This document shows, in pieces, positions 46,817-58,080 of a DNA stretch of 64,000 nucleotides. The position numbers and the translations under genes were made by a program. Under the pieces are notes generated by a model. The model was given only the letters and a program-made list of their open reading frames with translations, did not search any database and was not told where the DNA came from. The stretch lies in contig JAWNZC010000302.1 in the NCBI GenBank assembly GCA_035771165.1, positions 1,720,001 through 1,784,000 of the forward strand, read 5' to 3'. Position 1 is the stretch's first letter. Each line of letters begins with the position of its first letter. The DNA is from Paragorgia papillata. Lineage: Eukaryota > Cnidaria > Anthozoa > Scleralcyonacea > Coralliidae.

Positions 46817-47000
46817 AACATTTATGGCCATATAATAAACTACTGACCTCGCTTGTTCGGTCTGTACTAGTGAAATATCGGACCTCTGTTTTCTGCACAG
46901 ACCTCAACTCGCTGCGCTCGTCTCGGTCCGTACTAAAAAAACATCGGTCCGATATTTCACTAGTACAGACCTCACGCTCGGTCAATAAGTAGTTATTATA
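46817..47000. mobile_element. GGTCTGTACTAG palindrome, copy 2
   Basis: ATAATAAACTACTGACCTCGC, CGGTCTGTACTAGTGAAATATCGGACC and CGATATTTCACTAGTACAGACC mirror the 46.1 kb copy. Both end in ATAATAAACTACT/AGTAGTTATTATA sequence. Confidence 0.8.
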
Positions 47001-47805
47001 TGACTACAAGTGTTGTAAACATAACTGGTTTAGAAAGTTTAAAACTGAAATAAAAATCTAATCCGATCAAAAGATATTGCACATTAAACTTTACAAAATG
47101 GTGGGAAATTTGAAACGGCTATATCTCGTTAACGGCTGCATGTATTTGATTTATTATTTAAGTTTTAAACTTTCAATACCAGTTATGTTTAATATATAGC
47201 AATGATGGTTTTTGGAGGTCTACTAGCCCGGCGTGATTTTGAATTGTTCCAACGGATATTTCCAGATATAGAGCGCGAAGGTGTTTTTCAAATCAGAGGG
47301 TTATCCGAGGATATTTACAAAAAATCAACTTCGTTCCATTACGAAATGGGGAAACTATCCCGCCATTTGCAGTTGAGGTTGCAGCTTGCTAAAACGTTGT
47401 TTCATCGTTTGAAGCTCTGCGTTCATTGGACCTCAACGTATTGTTTCCAAGGGCACAACGTGACGTTGCTAGGGAGCTTTGATAGGGTTTCAATTAGTGA
47501 TTAATTTGTTATTCGTGGCGAAGTTGCTCTTTCTCCACCGTTTTCCAATATCTTATCAATAATGCTTCTGCATAAGTCATCTGATGGAGCTTTCCCAACA
47601 TCATATGTCCGTCCGGCCTGGCTAAATCGTTTACTAGACTTTTTTATAATATCCATACTCGCCACGAATTGAATAACAAATTAATCATTAATTGAACCCT
47701 GTCAAAGCTCCATAGCAACGTCACGTTGTGCCCTTGGCAACAATACGTTGCTGTCCAATGAACGCAGAGTTTCAAACGATGAAACACCGTCTTAATTAAC
47801 GCAAT

Positions 47806-48948
47806 TAGCCTGCGTAGCAGGCGTTACTGGATGAGGGAACTGGGGAGAGGGCTTAGAAGTAACGCCTGCAGTGGAGCTCTTTGGTTTTGAAAAAACCGTT
47901 CGCTGACGAACGGGATTTTAATTATTGTTTACGCCGAATGTGATTCGCTTAGCGCCCATAATCTGTCAATCAAGAAGGTTTAGTAAGTAAAATTAATAAT
48001 TTCAATTCTAATTTTCAAACAAAGCTGAAACGATTTATATCAAAGGAAATATCCAAACAGCATCTTGCAGTGCTTTTGCGATTTGATCAAATGAAAATGC
48101 TGAGTGTCAGCCTCCTCGATTCCCATACCATTCAACTAAGTTTTATATTTAAAACCTCCATGCAAGAGTTCGGAATATATCTTAATAATAGGAAGTTCCT
48201 TTGCTTTCACATGTCTCTGTCAGTCAGAAAATTTCTGAAAATATTTGCGAGCGAACACCGTGGGACACCGCAGACATATCCGTTCAATAATGGTATACCT
48301 TTCACTCAACTGTTTTATTTTGGTAAACACTCGCTGTCATTACTGTTCTCTTCATGAATATTCGTTGCCATTCATTATAAATTTCCAGTCCACAGTTTGA
48401 GAAATATTTGTGAGCTGACACCGTGGGACGCCGCAGACATTTCCGTTAAATAATCACTACTATTTATTTATGTACCTTTCACAACTGTTTTATTTCGGTA
48501 AACACTCTCTGTCATTACTGGGGTTTTTTTTCTCATGAATATTCGTTGTCATTGATAGAAACAGGATTACTCTACCATTCACACCTAATTTCATACATTT
48601 CCAGTCCACAGTTTTAGAAATATTTGTCAGCAGACACCGTCGGACACCGCAGACATATTCCGTTAATATTAATTGATCCCTTCCACAGATTTGCGACCAA
48701 CTCTCAGTCTTTTAACTCCCTTTAATTGTACTAGAATTGTTTTTTATACAAATAGAATTATTGAAATAATAATTTACGCGAAATTTTACTGAATTAAATG
48801 CCATGGATTTTGAAATAATTACAATTAATACAAACAGTTAATTTAATAGCTTCAGGGGTGTTTAACAAAACCAAATAGCTCCACTGCAGGCGTTACTTCT
48901 AAGCCCTCTTCCCAGTCCCCTCATCCAGTAACGGCTGCTACGCAGGTT
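47806..48948. mobile_element. 1.14 kb element with CCTGCGTAGCAG termini
   Basis: GCCTGCGTAGCAGGCGTTACTGG with GAGGGCTTAGAAGTAACGCC at the left is mirrored at 48877-48945 (GGCGTTACTTCTAAGCCCTC, CTGCTACGCAGG). The 11-mer ATTAACGCAAT occurs on both sides (47795-47805 and 48949-48959), and the surrounding fold-back arm supplies the uninterrupted sequence. The interior has tandem subrepeats (48237-48670) and no transposase. The superfamily is unassigned; the real duplication could be 9-11 bp because the terminus is ambiguous by a few bases. Confidence 0.85.
48237..48670. repeat. Internal subrepeats of the 1.14 kb element
   Basis: Two to three units of about 165-215 bp built on AGAAATATTTGTGAG, ACACCGTGGGACACCGCAGACAT, CAACTGTTTTATTT, GTAAACACTC, CATGAATATTCGTTG and CCAGTCCACAGTTT. 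The third is truncated at CATATTCCGTTA. Confidence 0.85.
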
Positions 48949-48989
48949 ATTAACGCAATCTGCAAGCTGAACTGCAAATGGCGGTACGT

Positions 48990-49745
48990 AATTGCATTAA
49001 TGTGCATATATAAAAGACACATACTTTCTCTTTGGACTTTCCAATAATTTACAGTTAGATGTATCACAATAATGAATAATATATTCTCATGCTATCAGAA
49101 GTACTGCATAGGCAGCATTTTAATAAACTGTTGTCAGTTATAAAATCAACTTATTAGTATCAAAATTTCAGCTAGGAAATCACCAGTTCCAATCTCTCGA
49201 AACCGTTTCAAACCTTCCAAGAAATTTTCAGGTAAATTCAAGGCCCGAAATGTGCACAAATATGGCATGTTCTATGCAACATCGTCAATAGCCAATAAAC
49301 CGAATTTGTTTGAAATCAATTACTTTAGCGTGGTTAATTGATCGCTAGAATAACTAGAAGAAAATCCGAACTTTCAAGGAGCTGTTGATTTCCAAGAACT
49401 CACAGGCCTGGAGTTTTCTCTCTCAAATTTTAGGATTTTTATTTAATAAATGCATGAGTTTTTCGTTCTAACTAACCTGAAGCACCAACTGACACCTTTT
49501 TTCATTTTCTTTGATTTGGATTCTATTAAAGATAATAAAATTCTAAATTTAAGAAGACGGTGAAAGAGAAAAAGTAAATTTAAATTGCAGAGCAGTTATT
49601 AATTAAAAATGGTTTAGCAAAATGACAATAAAGATATGATAAATGAAGTTGGTATTGAAAATTTGATTTATTTGAATATTGTGTGGCTCCATCCAGAACA
49701 TGATGCATGAAAAACATTACTTGCAATAAACAGAGCTGCATGTGG
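48990..49745. other. Unassigned AT-rich sequence
   Basis: No gene or structured repeat recognised. Confidence 0.4.
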
Positions 49746-49900
49746 ACTAAAGCCCAATTAATGCTTTGAAAGACACGGGTCGTGCACATACAGTAAGCAT
49801 GCAAGAGGTACATGTCTTTACGCACAAATTCACATCATATAGGTCGTGCTACGCTTCACATGACACTTGTCTCTCAAAGCATAAATGGGGCTTAAGACTT
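49745..49900. mobile_element. Short palindromic MITE
   Basis: TAAAGCCCAATTAATGCTTTGAAAGAC (49748) pairs with GTCTCTCAAAGCATAAATGGGGCTTA (49869). GGGTCGTGC and GTCGTGCTACG lie in the loop. Confidence 0.7.
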
Positions 49901-52850
49901 TGGTAATCTTATAATGCAAGTACTGTAGCAACTACAGTATGTGTGTACCAGAGCATTGTCACAAATGGCATGATCAATAATGATCAACGAATGCAAGCAC
50001 TGCCAAACTGAAACAGCCAACCAGATACTGGTTGCATGACTAATTTAATTAGATGATCATGACAGTACATCTTAGTTCCGGTGAAAAATTGCATCATGCA
50101 TTCATGAGCAGATTCATGATATTTTGCATTAAAAACTCAATTATTAAAAGGCAATAAAGTTTTGAACATTGTTCTGACTGGATAATTTTCGCAAATCAAC
50201 AGATATATTAATTTATTATTCTAGACGTAAAGTCTATTACGGTCAAGTAAGGCCATCCCAAGAATGGCGTGCAATCGCACGCTTTGGTGCACATCTTGGT
50301 TCCTCAAGAAGTGTGATTTATCACACACCTCGATTACATCTTACATGTGATAATTCAAAACAAACATTACAATGTTACAGTGTAGCCTCATTATAGCATG
50401 CATCCTTACAAGCCATGTCTTGGAATAACCATTAATTCAGTTTATACTGTAGGAGCACACTACTCACTATACAGTACATAAAATACGGTCATGTGTACTG
50501 TACACCCAATGATTCAGGATGATGGAACCTCACCCCACCACCTTCAGGACAAGATGCCCCCTCTTAGGACCCCCTGTCATGACCAAAACAGAATACAGCA
50601 AATTCTGAATGTAGTACATGTAAAACCAGCTTCAAAACAAATACTTTTTAAACAGAACTGTTGTTTTGAAATCTATACATCAAAAACTCTAATTCAAAAA
50701 CATTTGAATAGCATTATTGAGTCAGCCAAAGCATCATTGAAAGATACTGTAGACCAAGCTTTATTATTTTCAGGGTGTGAGAACAACTACAGTATATATT
50801 GAGATTTTTGCAAATGTCAGGAACTGAATGTTGTTTTTTTTGGATTGCACTGATCCACTGGATATGTCATTACAGAATGTAAACAGAGAAGGTCTACAAA
50901 TTAAAGATAAACCGTTAAAGACATTATTTTTAATGAATTTAACCTTTAAAAAGTTCCCTTAATCGTTTTGAAACTGGTTTCATTACATTTAGTAGTACTG
51001 TAGTTCAGTGATTGATTAACAGGGGGGTGCAGGGGTGTGGGAGGGGGGGGTGGCAATTACTCAATTAGTGCCTTGCTGCAGTGGGATGTGACTTGTATTT
51101 CATTGAAAATGTCAATCACATTTCTAATGCCTAGCTTCCTTGTGATATCCCTAATAAAATCCATAATAAAACATCCACTTTATCCCTAAATTTATTTGAC
51201 ACCTTCCAGGTTTGATAAAATGCGCTATTAAAAACACGATTTAAAACTTTTAAATCTTTCTTCAAAGTACCGTCAGAATGCAGGAAGTGCCATTTCAGAG
51301 GTCCAAATTTCAAAACTTTTCGGGGGGGCATGCCTCCGGACCCCCTAGGAATGGTTTGACTAAGGTTACAAAATTCTAGATCCACCCCCCCCTACCAGAT
51401 CAAGCTGGATCCATCACTGCTGTAGTTTACATCTACAGTACAGATGCCATAGGGGACATTTTTAAGGGGTATCTGGTTGACTGGTCCTTTTGCTCTGACT
51501 TGTCAATTTGTCTGAGACTGGCCCGATGAGACCTTATCTTGTACCCTGATTTGTGCTGTTTTGGTAAATTCAAAGGATGGTAAAAACCAAACTCCAGAAC
51601 AAAGTTAGGTTGACTTGATAACACAGGGACCAGATCAAAAAAGTATGACTTTAACCCTTTCCCTACTAGTAGACTTTTTCATCTGGTGTTAGCCAGAGTA
51701 AAATCATCTGGTGTTAGCCAGTGGTAGTAAAATACTAAAGGCCACCATAGCAGTAAAAGTGTCAGGCCTTGCCCAGAGTAAAACATACTCACTCTATAAA
51801 AAGCACTCCTCGGAGACTCAAGGCACTCGATTTTGTGTGTGTACTAAATCTGAGCCAGACAGGTGTCATATATATAACTATGGTGCTGCTGTGACGGGCA
51901 CGTACCATATTATTAGAGAGTTCACTTTATGCTTGGCGTTTGAGAGCTCTGGCAAATGGTGGAATTGATTTTGTTAGTATAGATTCTACTACCCTCACCA
52001 CTTTACATTTTGTATTTCTTCATAATTATTATGGTGATTTTACATTATAGTTTAATGACTGAGAAGTCTTTTTCTGTGAATGATTGTTTTAATAAGAACT
52101 TTACCTTTTCTTGCCTTTGTCCTTCGGTGTATGAAGAACACGAAGATTAAACTCTCAATTGCTTCGCAGACTACAGGTACGTACTTTTATCTTTCATTGT
52201 TTATTTAATACCAGCTGTACGTCAACTACGCTTAAAGTGCAAACTCTTTTGTAAGTTTGTTTAGGTTTGAAAAGTGACTTTTCCCAATTTAGTTATAGTT
52301 ATATTTACAGCAGTTAGTGGCTTTATGTAATGAGAGATTACACTTGAGTATCAACACAAGGGCAAGTTAAAAGGTAAACAAACCAGTCAAAGTCAACTCA
52401 CAAACACGTAACCAAGCAAAGACGTAACAAGTGGATGTTTATGTTGTTTATGTTTTAAATAAAAAATAGAAAGACAAGTATTAAAGTTGAGGAATACATT
52501 TTAAGAACTCGATATTTGAAAGAAATGCCAAATTAGAATGCAGTATTTATTAAATGCACATGCATGATCAATTAAAGGCACACCATACATATTTTGATGT
52601 GCATGTTACGCGCACTCAATCAAGCATGTCTCTGGGCAAGGCCTGTACTGTAAATTGCAACATGCATTGGTGACACAGTGCTTTGTAATTTAAATTGCAG
52701 GCCTGGTTCTTAACATTTTCAGATTAACTATTACAGCTGTAATACAAATTTCTAACTAACCTGTAACATTAACAGGACAATCTTCTCTTCTTCTTTAATG
52801 TGGACTCTATTAAAAAAAAACCACAAAAAAAACCAGTTTACTACAGTATA
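49900..52850. other. Unassigned sequence
   Basis: No exon recognised. A hairpin motif at 51675-51740 (TCTGGTGTTAGCCAGA, twice) also occurs at 7.16, 24.3, 28.2 and 63.8 kb in variant form. G-rich and C-rich tracts lie near 51003-51050 and 51382-51393. ORF 50491-50802 (103 codons) shows no domain. Confidence 0.4.
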
Positions 52851-52852
52851 TA

Positions 52853-53340
52853 AAACAAGACACCTGGGTCAGGTGTTCACTCAGGCTACTGGAAAGTGCA
52901 GAGGTCTCTATAATGCATGAGCAAAGAGGTGGGAGTGGGCCGAGGAAGATCAGATTGGAGGCTGAATGTGCATGGTGCAGGACTATCCTGAATTGTCAAT
53001 TTAAAGTGTCTAGAATTCAGGATTATCCTGAAGCCTAGGGGACTTCTCTGTCCCACATGCGGGATTAAACTAAAAAGCATATAACAAAAAAAAACCAGTA
53101 AGGGTGTTGTAGCCAGGGTCTGAGAGACTTTCTCCTTGGGGGGTTGTGGTTAGATTTAGGGTCACCGGGGTTTGTCATTAGGTTGAGGGTCAGGTTTAGA
53201 GGTGGGGGTCAGGGTTGGGTTTCATTTTCTTTAATATTTGGGATTATCTGGAATTCTAGAATCTAAACCATTTCACAATTCAGGATCTAATCATGTAAAC
53301 AAATACAATAGAATGAATAGATACAGTATAAGTGATTAAG
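52853..53340. repeat. Dispersed repeat, copy 2 (uninterrupted)
   Basis: Collinear with 8400-8966 plus 10659-10855 without the intervening MITEs and 1.7 kb insertion. It therefore serves as the empty-site reference. Contains TCCTGAATTGTCAATTTAAAGTGTC, the target region of two MITEs in the other copy. Confidence 0.85.
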
Positions 53341-53369
53341 GTTAGACTGAGCAGCAAGCCATTACTGTA

Positions 53370-53765
53370 CTAAGTAAGTCAGTATATTACCTAGACAATG
53401 AACAACAAGCGAATGTACCAAGGAAGTATTAAAATGCACACACTCAATGAAATTATATAAGCTAGTGAAGCAATATTATAATTATATTCCACAGGATGTG
53501 GTTATACCAGTGAGTAAAAGGTGAATTTCATTGATCTACTGCACTGTCCTCAATAACACACTTAGTGCTTCATTTGTGTATTACATTATGCTTTATTGCA
53601 TTATTATATGTAAGATAATACCATGATTGACTCAGTTTATTTTACTAAGTAAGCAGTATATTTTAATACCTAGACGATCGACAACAAGCAAAGGTACCAA
53701 GGAAACTATTTCAAATGCACACACTCAATGAGATTATATTAAAGCTAGTGAAGCAGTTAGAATCA
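53370..53765. repeat. Direct repeat of ~110 bp, 270 bp apart
   Basis: GTACCAAGGAA, AAATGCACACACTCAATGA and AGCTAGTGAAGCA occur at 53415-53475 and again at 53690-53755, preceded in both cases by AGTATATT...ACCTAGAC and CAACAAGC. The unit between them is AT-rich with no ORF. Confidence 0.8.
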
Positions 53766-54224
53766 CATCGAGTTTTATTTGGCATAACTTTATTAACACA
53801 ACAATACATAATCCAGGCAAATTACAAATACTAAAATTACCTCAATACATTTAAAGTTTTCCCATTTAGCGTAAACTTCAGCACGAAAATGAATGTCAAC
53901 ACAGCATATTTTATACTCGTCCTTTGCAAGTTGTCAATTCTGTTGTCAACGTTGTTTATGGCTCATCTTGCAGATAGTTTCCAATAGTCAGCAGCTTATC
54001 AGATTGTGAGCATGAGTAATACTTTTCAGTATTAAAATTCAATACATTTATCATATAAATTGTTTATAATCAGTTTGTCTTGATCGAGACTGTGGTTAAA
54101 TGTGCCCTGACTTGAGCCTGCGCTTTCTGATTTGAGATGTCTGCGGAGTAGGCTAAGAGCGTGACACAGAAGGGAAAACCCCCCCAAAAATAGCCCGAGT
54201 AATAAATATTTTACGTGGTGTTTC

Positions 54225-55125
54225 CCACAAAGCTTTTCTATATTACTTTATTGCCATGAAAACTTTCAAAGAATTAATAATTGCAATATTTCAGGGCTGT
54301 TTCTATCACTGCAGAGGAAGCGAAGGACTCTTTGCAAGACTTTGTTGCAGCAAATTGTTGCTATGTCAGCAGTGAAGCAGCAGTCCAGCTAAAGAGATGA
54401 CCATACATGATATAAAGCCTTCGACGATAAACGATTTTATTCCAGATTACCAACTGTTGGTTGATGATGGTGATTGTAGTGATAGGGGTGGTAATGGTAG
54501 TGCTTCTAGTTGTGGTGATGGTGGTAATGATGGTAGTGATGATGATGATAGTGATTCTAATGATAGAGGTAATGGTGATAGTGATGTTTATGGTGATGGT
54601 GATAGTGGTCGTGATAGTGGTGGTGATTGTAGTGATGGTGACAGGGATGGTGGTGAATTGAATTGTTGTAGTGGTGATGGTGGTGGTAATGATGATGGTG
54701 GTGATGGGTGATGATGATGGTGGTGGTGATGGGTCATGGTGATGATGATAGTTGTTATGTGATGGTGGTGATAGTTGTGATGGTAGTTGTGGCGGTGGTG
54801 GTGATAGTGATGATGATGGTAGTTGTAATGGTGATAAGGATGGTGGTGATGGTAGTTGTGGTGATGATGATGGTTGTGATGATTTGGCTATCCTTACTAA
54901 TAAATATCATTATATTAAATAGTACAAGTTAATCAACCTTCACTGAATCTCGATCAACATCCTGGCAAGTTGAGCCATACACAGGTCAGTATTGTGCCTC
55001 ATCATTTGACCAAGAATTACACCCCACCCCCACTTTCTTTGCTTTTAAAACGGAGTATATTTCAAACATTGTTTGCCTGTGCTGTTAACATGAAACCCAA
55101 ACAACACAACTTTATTAGAGCAAAA
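54225..55125. repeat. Segmental duplication, copy A
   Basis: It is homologous to 60605-61445 along its length: GGTGTTTCC, the SSUH2 exon, a TGATGG/GGTAGT microsatellite (54455-54890), CATCAACATCCTGGCAAGTTGAGCC, and ACCTGAAACCC/ACATGAAACCC. Similarity ends near TTTATTAGAGCA. Confidence 0.88.
54295..54431 (+). pseudogene. SSUH2: SSUH2 (Ssu-2 homolog) exon, broken upstream copy
   Basis: After the acceptor TTTCAG (to 54294) the frame encodes SITAEEAKDSLQDFVAANCC and YVSS, the conserved N-terminal region of Ssu-2 homologs. Relative to the copy at 60.7 kb there is an 11-bp insertion (GTGAAGCAGCA region, about 54372) that shifts the frame to a TGA at 54398-54400. The exon's last ~35 bp, including the GTGAGT donor, are also deleted (CCTTCG joins directly to ACGATAAACG). 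This exon can neither be translated nor spliced normally. It precedes intact downstream exons at 55206 and 55564 in the same orientation. Confidence 0.8.
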
Positions 55126-55205
55126 AAATTTCAGTTATTCTTTTGATATCCAGTAAACAAATCTAGAAGATCCTCTTTTGAGATTTTTAAAAATTTTTTA
55201 TTTAG

Positions 55206-55330
55206 GCCAAATTGTTGATGGACCGCACAATGGCCCTGCTCCTGGCCCATGGAATGTCATGGTTCAACCATCAAAAACGTTTTCTGGGGGTGATACTCGA
55301 GTTGAAGTGCCACATACAGCATCCGTCAAG
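55206..55330 (+). CDS. SSUH2: SSUH2 exon (VDGPHNGPAPGPW block)
   Basis: Acceptor TTATTTAG ends at 55205 and donor GTATAT starts at 55331. The frame (two bases, then CAA ATT GTT GAT) gives QIVDGPHNGPAPGPWNVMV, then the VPHTASVK block. This VDGPxNGPxPGPWxI and PHTxSVK pattern is characteristic of Ssu-2 homologs just before their cysteine-rich domain. The exon ends in phase 0, matching the next exon. It lacks stops and looks intact. The preceding exon that should link to the 54.3 or 60.7 kb exon was not found. The function of SSUH2 is poorly known; the protein has a DnaJ-type cysteine-rich region. Confidence 0.85.
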
Positions 55331-55394
55331 GTATATAGCATGTTTCCTGCCTATATTATATAACCCACTAGCTAGCTTAGCTTGTTTGCCTGCC

Positions 55395-55535
55395 TGCCTG
55401 CAATTCCTTCCTTCCTTCCTCCTTCCTTCCTTCCTTCCTCCCTCCCCCTCCTTCCATCCTTTCTTCCTTTCCTGCCTCCCTCCTTCCTTCCCTCCCTCCC
55501 TCACTCCCTCCCTCCCACTTTCCCTCTTTCTGAAT
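55395..55535. repeat. Polypyrimidine (CTTCC)n tract in SSUH2 intron
   Basis: TTCCTTCCTTCCT and CCCTCCCT runs cover about 130 bp and end about 30 bp before the 55564 exon. Confidence 0.9.
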
Positions 55536-55563
55536 GCAACTAACCTATTTTTTCGTTCTCAAG

Positions 55564-55626
55564 CAATGCCATACATGTTATGGAGGAGGGTTCCATCAGT
55601 GTAAAACATGTTTGGGAAGAGGATTT
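55564..55626 (+). CDS. SSUH2: SSUH2 exon (first CxxCxGxG zinc motif)
   Basis: Acceptor TCTCAAG to 55563 and donor GTAAGT at 55627. The 63-bp phase-0 exon encodes QCHTCYGGGFHQCKTCLGRGF, two CxxC motifs with the G-rich spacing of DnaJ-type zinc fingers. It follows directly on the PHTASVK exon, as expected for this family. A polypyrimidine block (55400-55530) fills most of the intron between them. Further exons are not seen downstream, where minisatellites and mobile elements take over. Confidence 0.8.
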
Positions 55627-55684
55627 GTAAGTGACAACTTTGGTAGACATTCGTCAAGCTCAAATACAGTACATGTACAGAGAA

Positions 55685-56240
55685 AATGTTTCTAAGTCCT
55701 GAAACAGGGATTGAACCTGCAACCTTCTGATGACCAGTGAGACACTCTAACCATTGAGCTACAAGAACTCAGATGGTGAGTGAAGGTTACATATGTGTGC
55801 AACCTGTAACCTTCTGATGACCAGTGAGACATTGTAACCATTGAGCTACAAGAACTCAGATGGTGAGTGAAGGTTACATATGTGTACAACCTGTAACCTT
55901 CTGATGACCAGTGAGACACTGTAACCATTGAGCTACAAGAACTCAGATGGTGAGTGAAGGTTACATACGTGTCCCACCTGTAACCTTCTGATGACCAGTG
56001 AAACACTCTAACCATTAGCTACAAGAACTCAAATGGTGAGTGAAGGTTACATAAATGTACAACCTGAAACCTTCTGATGACCAGTGAGACACTCTAATCA
56101 TTAGCCACAAGAACTCAGATGGTGAGTGAAGGTTACATAAATGTACAACCTGAAACCTTCTAATGACCAGTGAGACACTCTAATCATTAGCCACAAGAAC
56201 TCAGATGGTGAGTGAAGGTTACATATGTGTACAACCACAG
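55685..56240. repeat. ~85-bp minisatellite with tRNA-like unit (six copies)
   Basis: Unit: ACCTTCTGATGACCAGTGAGACACTCTAACCATTGAGCTACAAGAACTC...GGTGAGTGAAGGTTACATA, at about 55722, 55808, 55896, 55981, 56068 and 56156. The later copies diverge (ATTAGCCACAAG). On the minus strand the unit contains GTAGCTCAATGGTTAGAGTG, a tRNA D-arm/A-box pattern. The first unit also has GGTTCAATCCC (55708-55718), a T-arm/B box. The array thus seems seeded by a tRNA or tRNA-derived SINE. No ordinary anticodon arm can be drawn. Confidence 0.8.
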
Positions 56241-56257
56241 TGACCCAACCGCACACT

Positions 56258-56740
56258 AGGTTTACTTGGAAAATGTTGCCGTATTTTAACTTATAGTTCT
56301 GTAAATCATTAAAATAAACTTACTTTTGACAATTCATGTCTCATGGTGTTTAACTTCAGTGAGTTGAAACTTGTGGCGGCAATAGTTTCGAACGGCGTTC
56401 GACCCCGTTAAATAATCAAACAAAGTTTAGGAAGAAGAAGTATCGATCTTTATGTGTGAAAGGTCAAAACGGCGATCGGATGGATTTTTGGTAGAGAAAA
56501 TCTGAGTGTAGTTTCCAACCTTGTTTGATTATTTAACCGGGTCGAACGCCGTTCGAAACTATTGTCTATTGCCGCTACAAGTTTCAACTCACTGAAGGTA
56601 GACAACATGAGAGATGAACTGTCAAAAGTAAGTTTATTTTAATGGTTTACGGAACTATATAAGTTAAAATACGGCAACATTTTCCAAGTTTATATATATA
56701 ACAAGTACAACAACTGTAAAGCTAGTGTGCGGTTTATAGT
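56258..56740. mobile_element. TIR element with ~180-bp arms
   Basis: ACTTGGAAAATGTTGCCGTATTTTAACTTA (56268), TCAGTGAGTTGAAAC and TCGAACGGCGTTCGACC are mirrored by GGGTCGAACGCCGTTCGA (56540), GTTTCAACTCACTGA and TAAGTTAAAATACGGCAACATTTTCCAAGT. The central ~100 bp is unique. ACCGCACACTAG and CTAGTGTGCGGT form the outer ends. No ORF. Confidence 0.85.
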
Positions 56741-56786
56741 GGAAACAAAAACAGTTCACACCTCATTACCTCCCAGACTTTGAGAT

Positions 56787-56980
56787 AGACCTTATTCATT
56801 ATAAATGGCCGCAATTAATATTCTTTTATGTGCATATAAATTAGCTCTTATGAACTCGTTTACATGTACGAAATTTAAAAGAATATTTTTACTTCTAACG
56901 AGTTCATCAGGGCTGATTTAATTATATGTACATAAAAGAATATTAATTAATTGGCAGCCATTTATGAATAAAGTCTATAG
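56787..56980. mobile_element. Short fold-back element
   Basis: GACCTTATTCATTATAAATGGCCGC (56788), AATATTCTTTTATGT and ATGAACTCGTT are mirrored by AACGAGTTCAT, ACATAAAAGAATATT and GCAGCCATTTATGAATAAAGTC. Confidence 0.8.
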
Positions 56981-57142
56981 CTACGACAAATTTCGCTAAA
57001 ACCGACGCGATTTTTTTGCATTTTCAAGGAAGACTTTCCAACATCCTGTTGAGCGTTGTGTTACACCATTACATGTGAGACGTCACTTCTTTTTTCAACG
57101 CACAAAGAACATCCTTGAATCGAGGTAAGATTAGCTTCGTTT

Positions 57143-57415
57143 AACAATCCTGCAATGTCTGGCATAGGGCTTGATACCACGCCAATAACTACAGTACCAG
57201 CACTAGTGTGCTTAACAAGGATACAGTAATGTAAACTATGACATTTGGAGGGTGTAGCTCCGTCGGAGAGGGTTTGCCCTAATAGCTGAGGAACAGTTTA
57301 CAGGAGCAGGCGATCCACCAAGACAGGAGCAGTCTTATAGGTAGAGCAGCTCCAGGCAAGCCTAAACTCCCAACTAACTTGTAGCAATGTTGCCGAGAAT
57401 TACCCTCTCCTAACA
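57143..57415. repeat. ~270-bp direct repeat, left copy
   Basis: Begins TTTAACAATCCTGCAATGTC and ends GCCGAGAATTACCCTCTCC. Almost identical to 59664-59940 in the same orientation, with GTAGCTCCGTCGGAGAGGG and CAGGAGCAGGCGATCCACC internal. It could be a terminal repeat pair of a small non-autonomous element or a plain duplication. No TG...CA ends or primer site are evident. Confidence 0.85.
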
Positions 57416-58080
57416 GAACTACTGTCACACATAAAGTGGAGAAGTAACTTACCAAATGATAATCAATGGTTCCGAAATTACCATACCGACCTGGACCTAA
57501 GAAAGCCACCAGGGGCCAACCAACAGAGAAATGGCGAAAGCTGCATTTGAACAACCAACATCCAGGTGACCATCAATGAACGGAACCCGTACGCAAAGCC
57601 AGAAGCAAAGGCCCACGCCTGCAACATAGAAAAGCAACAAACGGGCCCTTTCCAGAGCAGATAGACAAGTACATAGCAAACAACAGCAAGCAACGAGCTG
57701 GACTTAATAGCAGCTGAAGAGCCCAATAAACTTAAATTACACTAAGCAAAAACCGGACAAGCCGGTACTGTTAAGCACAAACTACTACCCATTACAGCAC
57801 ACTACGGCACATTTTCTCGGAGTAGCCAAGAACACACCCTACAAATTAAGTTATCACCCAGAGTAGCCGGGGCACAGACCCGATGTACAGGCATGGCAAC
57901 ACAAATTACCAACAGCTAGGCACAAGCTACTACTACACATAATTACAGCACATAATTACAGCACACTACTGCACATTTTCTTGGAGTAGCCAAGAACACA
58001 CCCTACATATCCCCGGAGTAGCCGGGGTACAGAGCAGATGTACTGGCGCGAAACACACAAGTGAACAGGCCAGGACAAGA
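57415..58080. other. Sequence between direct repeat and tandem arrays
   Basis: CAAGAACACACCCTACA...AGTAGCCGGGG recurs at about 57828 and 57990, and TTACAGCACA...CTACGGCACATTTTC at 57792 and 57957, so this part is also internally duplicated. No gene is supported. Confidence 0.5.

Larger units (their letters stand above)
47345..48985. mobile_element. Fold-back element interrupted by a second element
   Basis: The left arm (about 47360-47520) contains CGCCATTTGCAGTTGAGGTTGCAGC, TTGTTTCATCGTTTGAA, CAAGGGCACAACGTGACGTTGC and AATTTGTTATTC. The right arm runs from about 47665 in inverse order to ATTAACGCAAT at 47805. It resumes at 48960 with CTGCAAGCTGAACTGCAAATGGCG. The DNA between is an inserted element. 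No gene; ORF 47202-47504 lies mostly within the left arm. Confidence 0.8.

Noticed and set aside
54397..54932. Asp/Ser/Gly-rich and Val/Met-rich ORFs
   Set aside because: Translations of the GATGGTGATAGT microsatellite after the broken SSUH2 exon.
55692..56015. 107-codon ORF on the minus strand with repeated SHWSSEGYR
   Set aside because: An ~85-bp minisatellite read in one frame; also the antisense of the tRNA-like unit.
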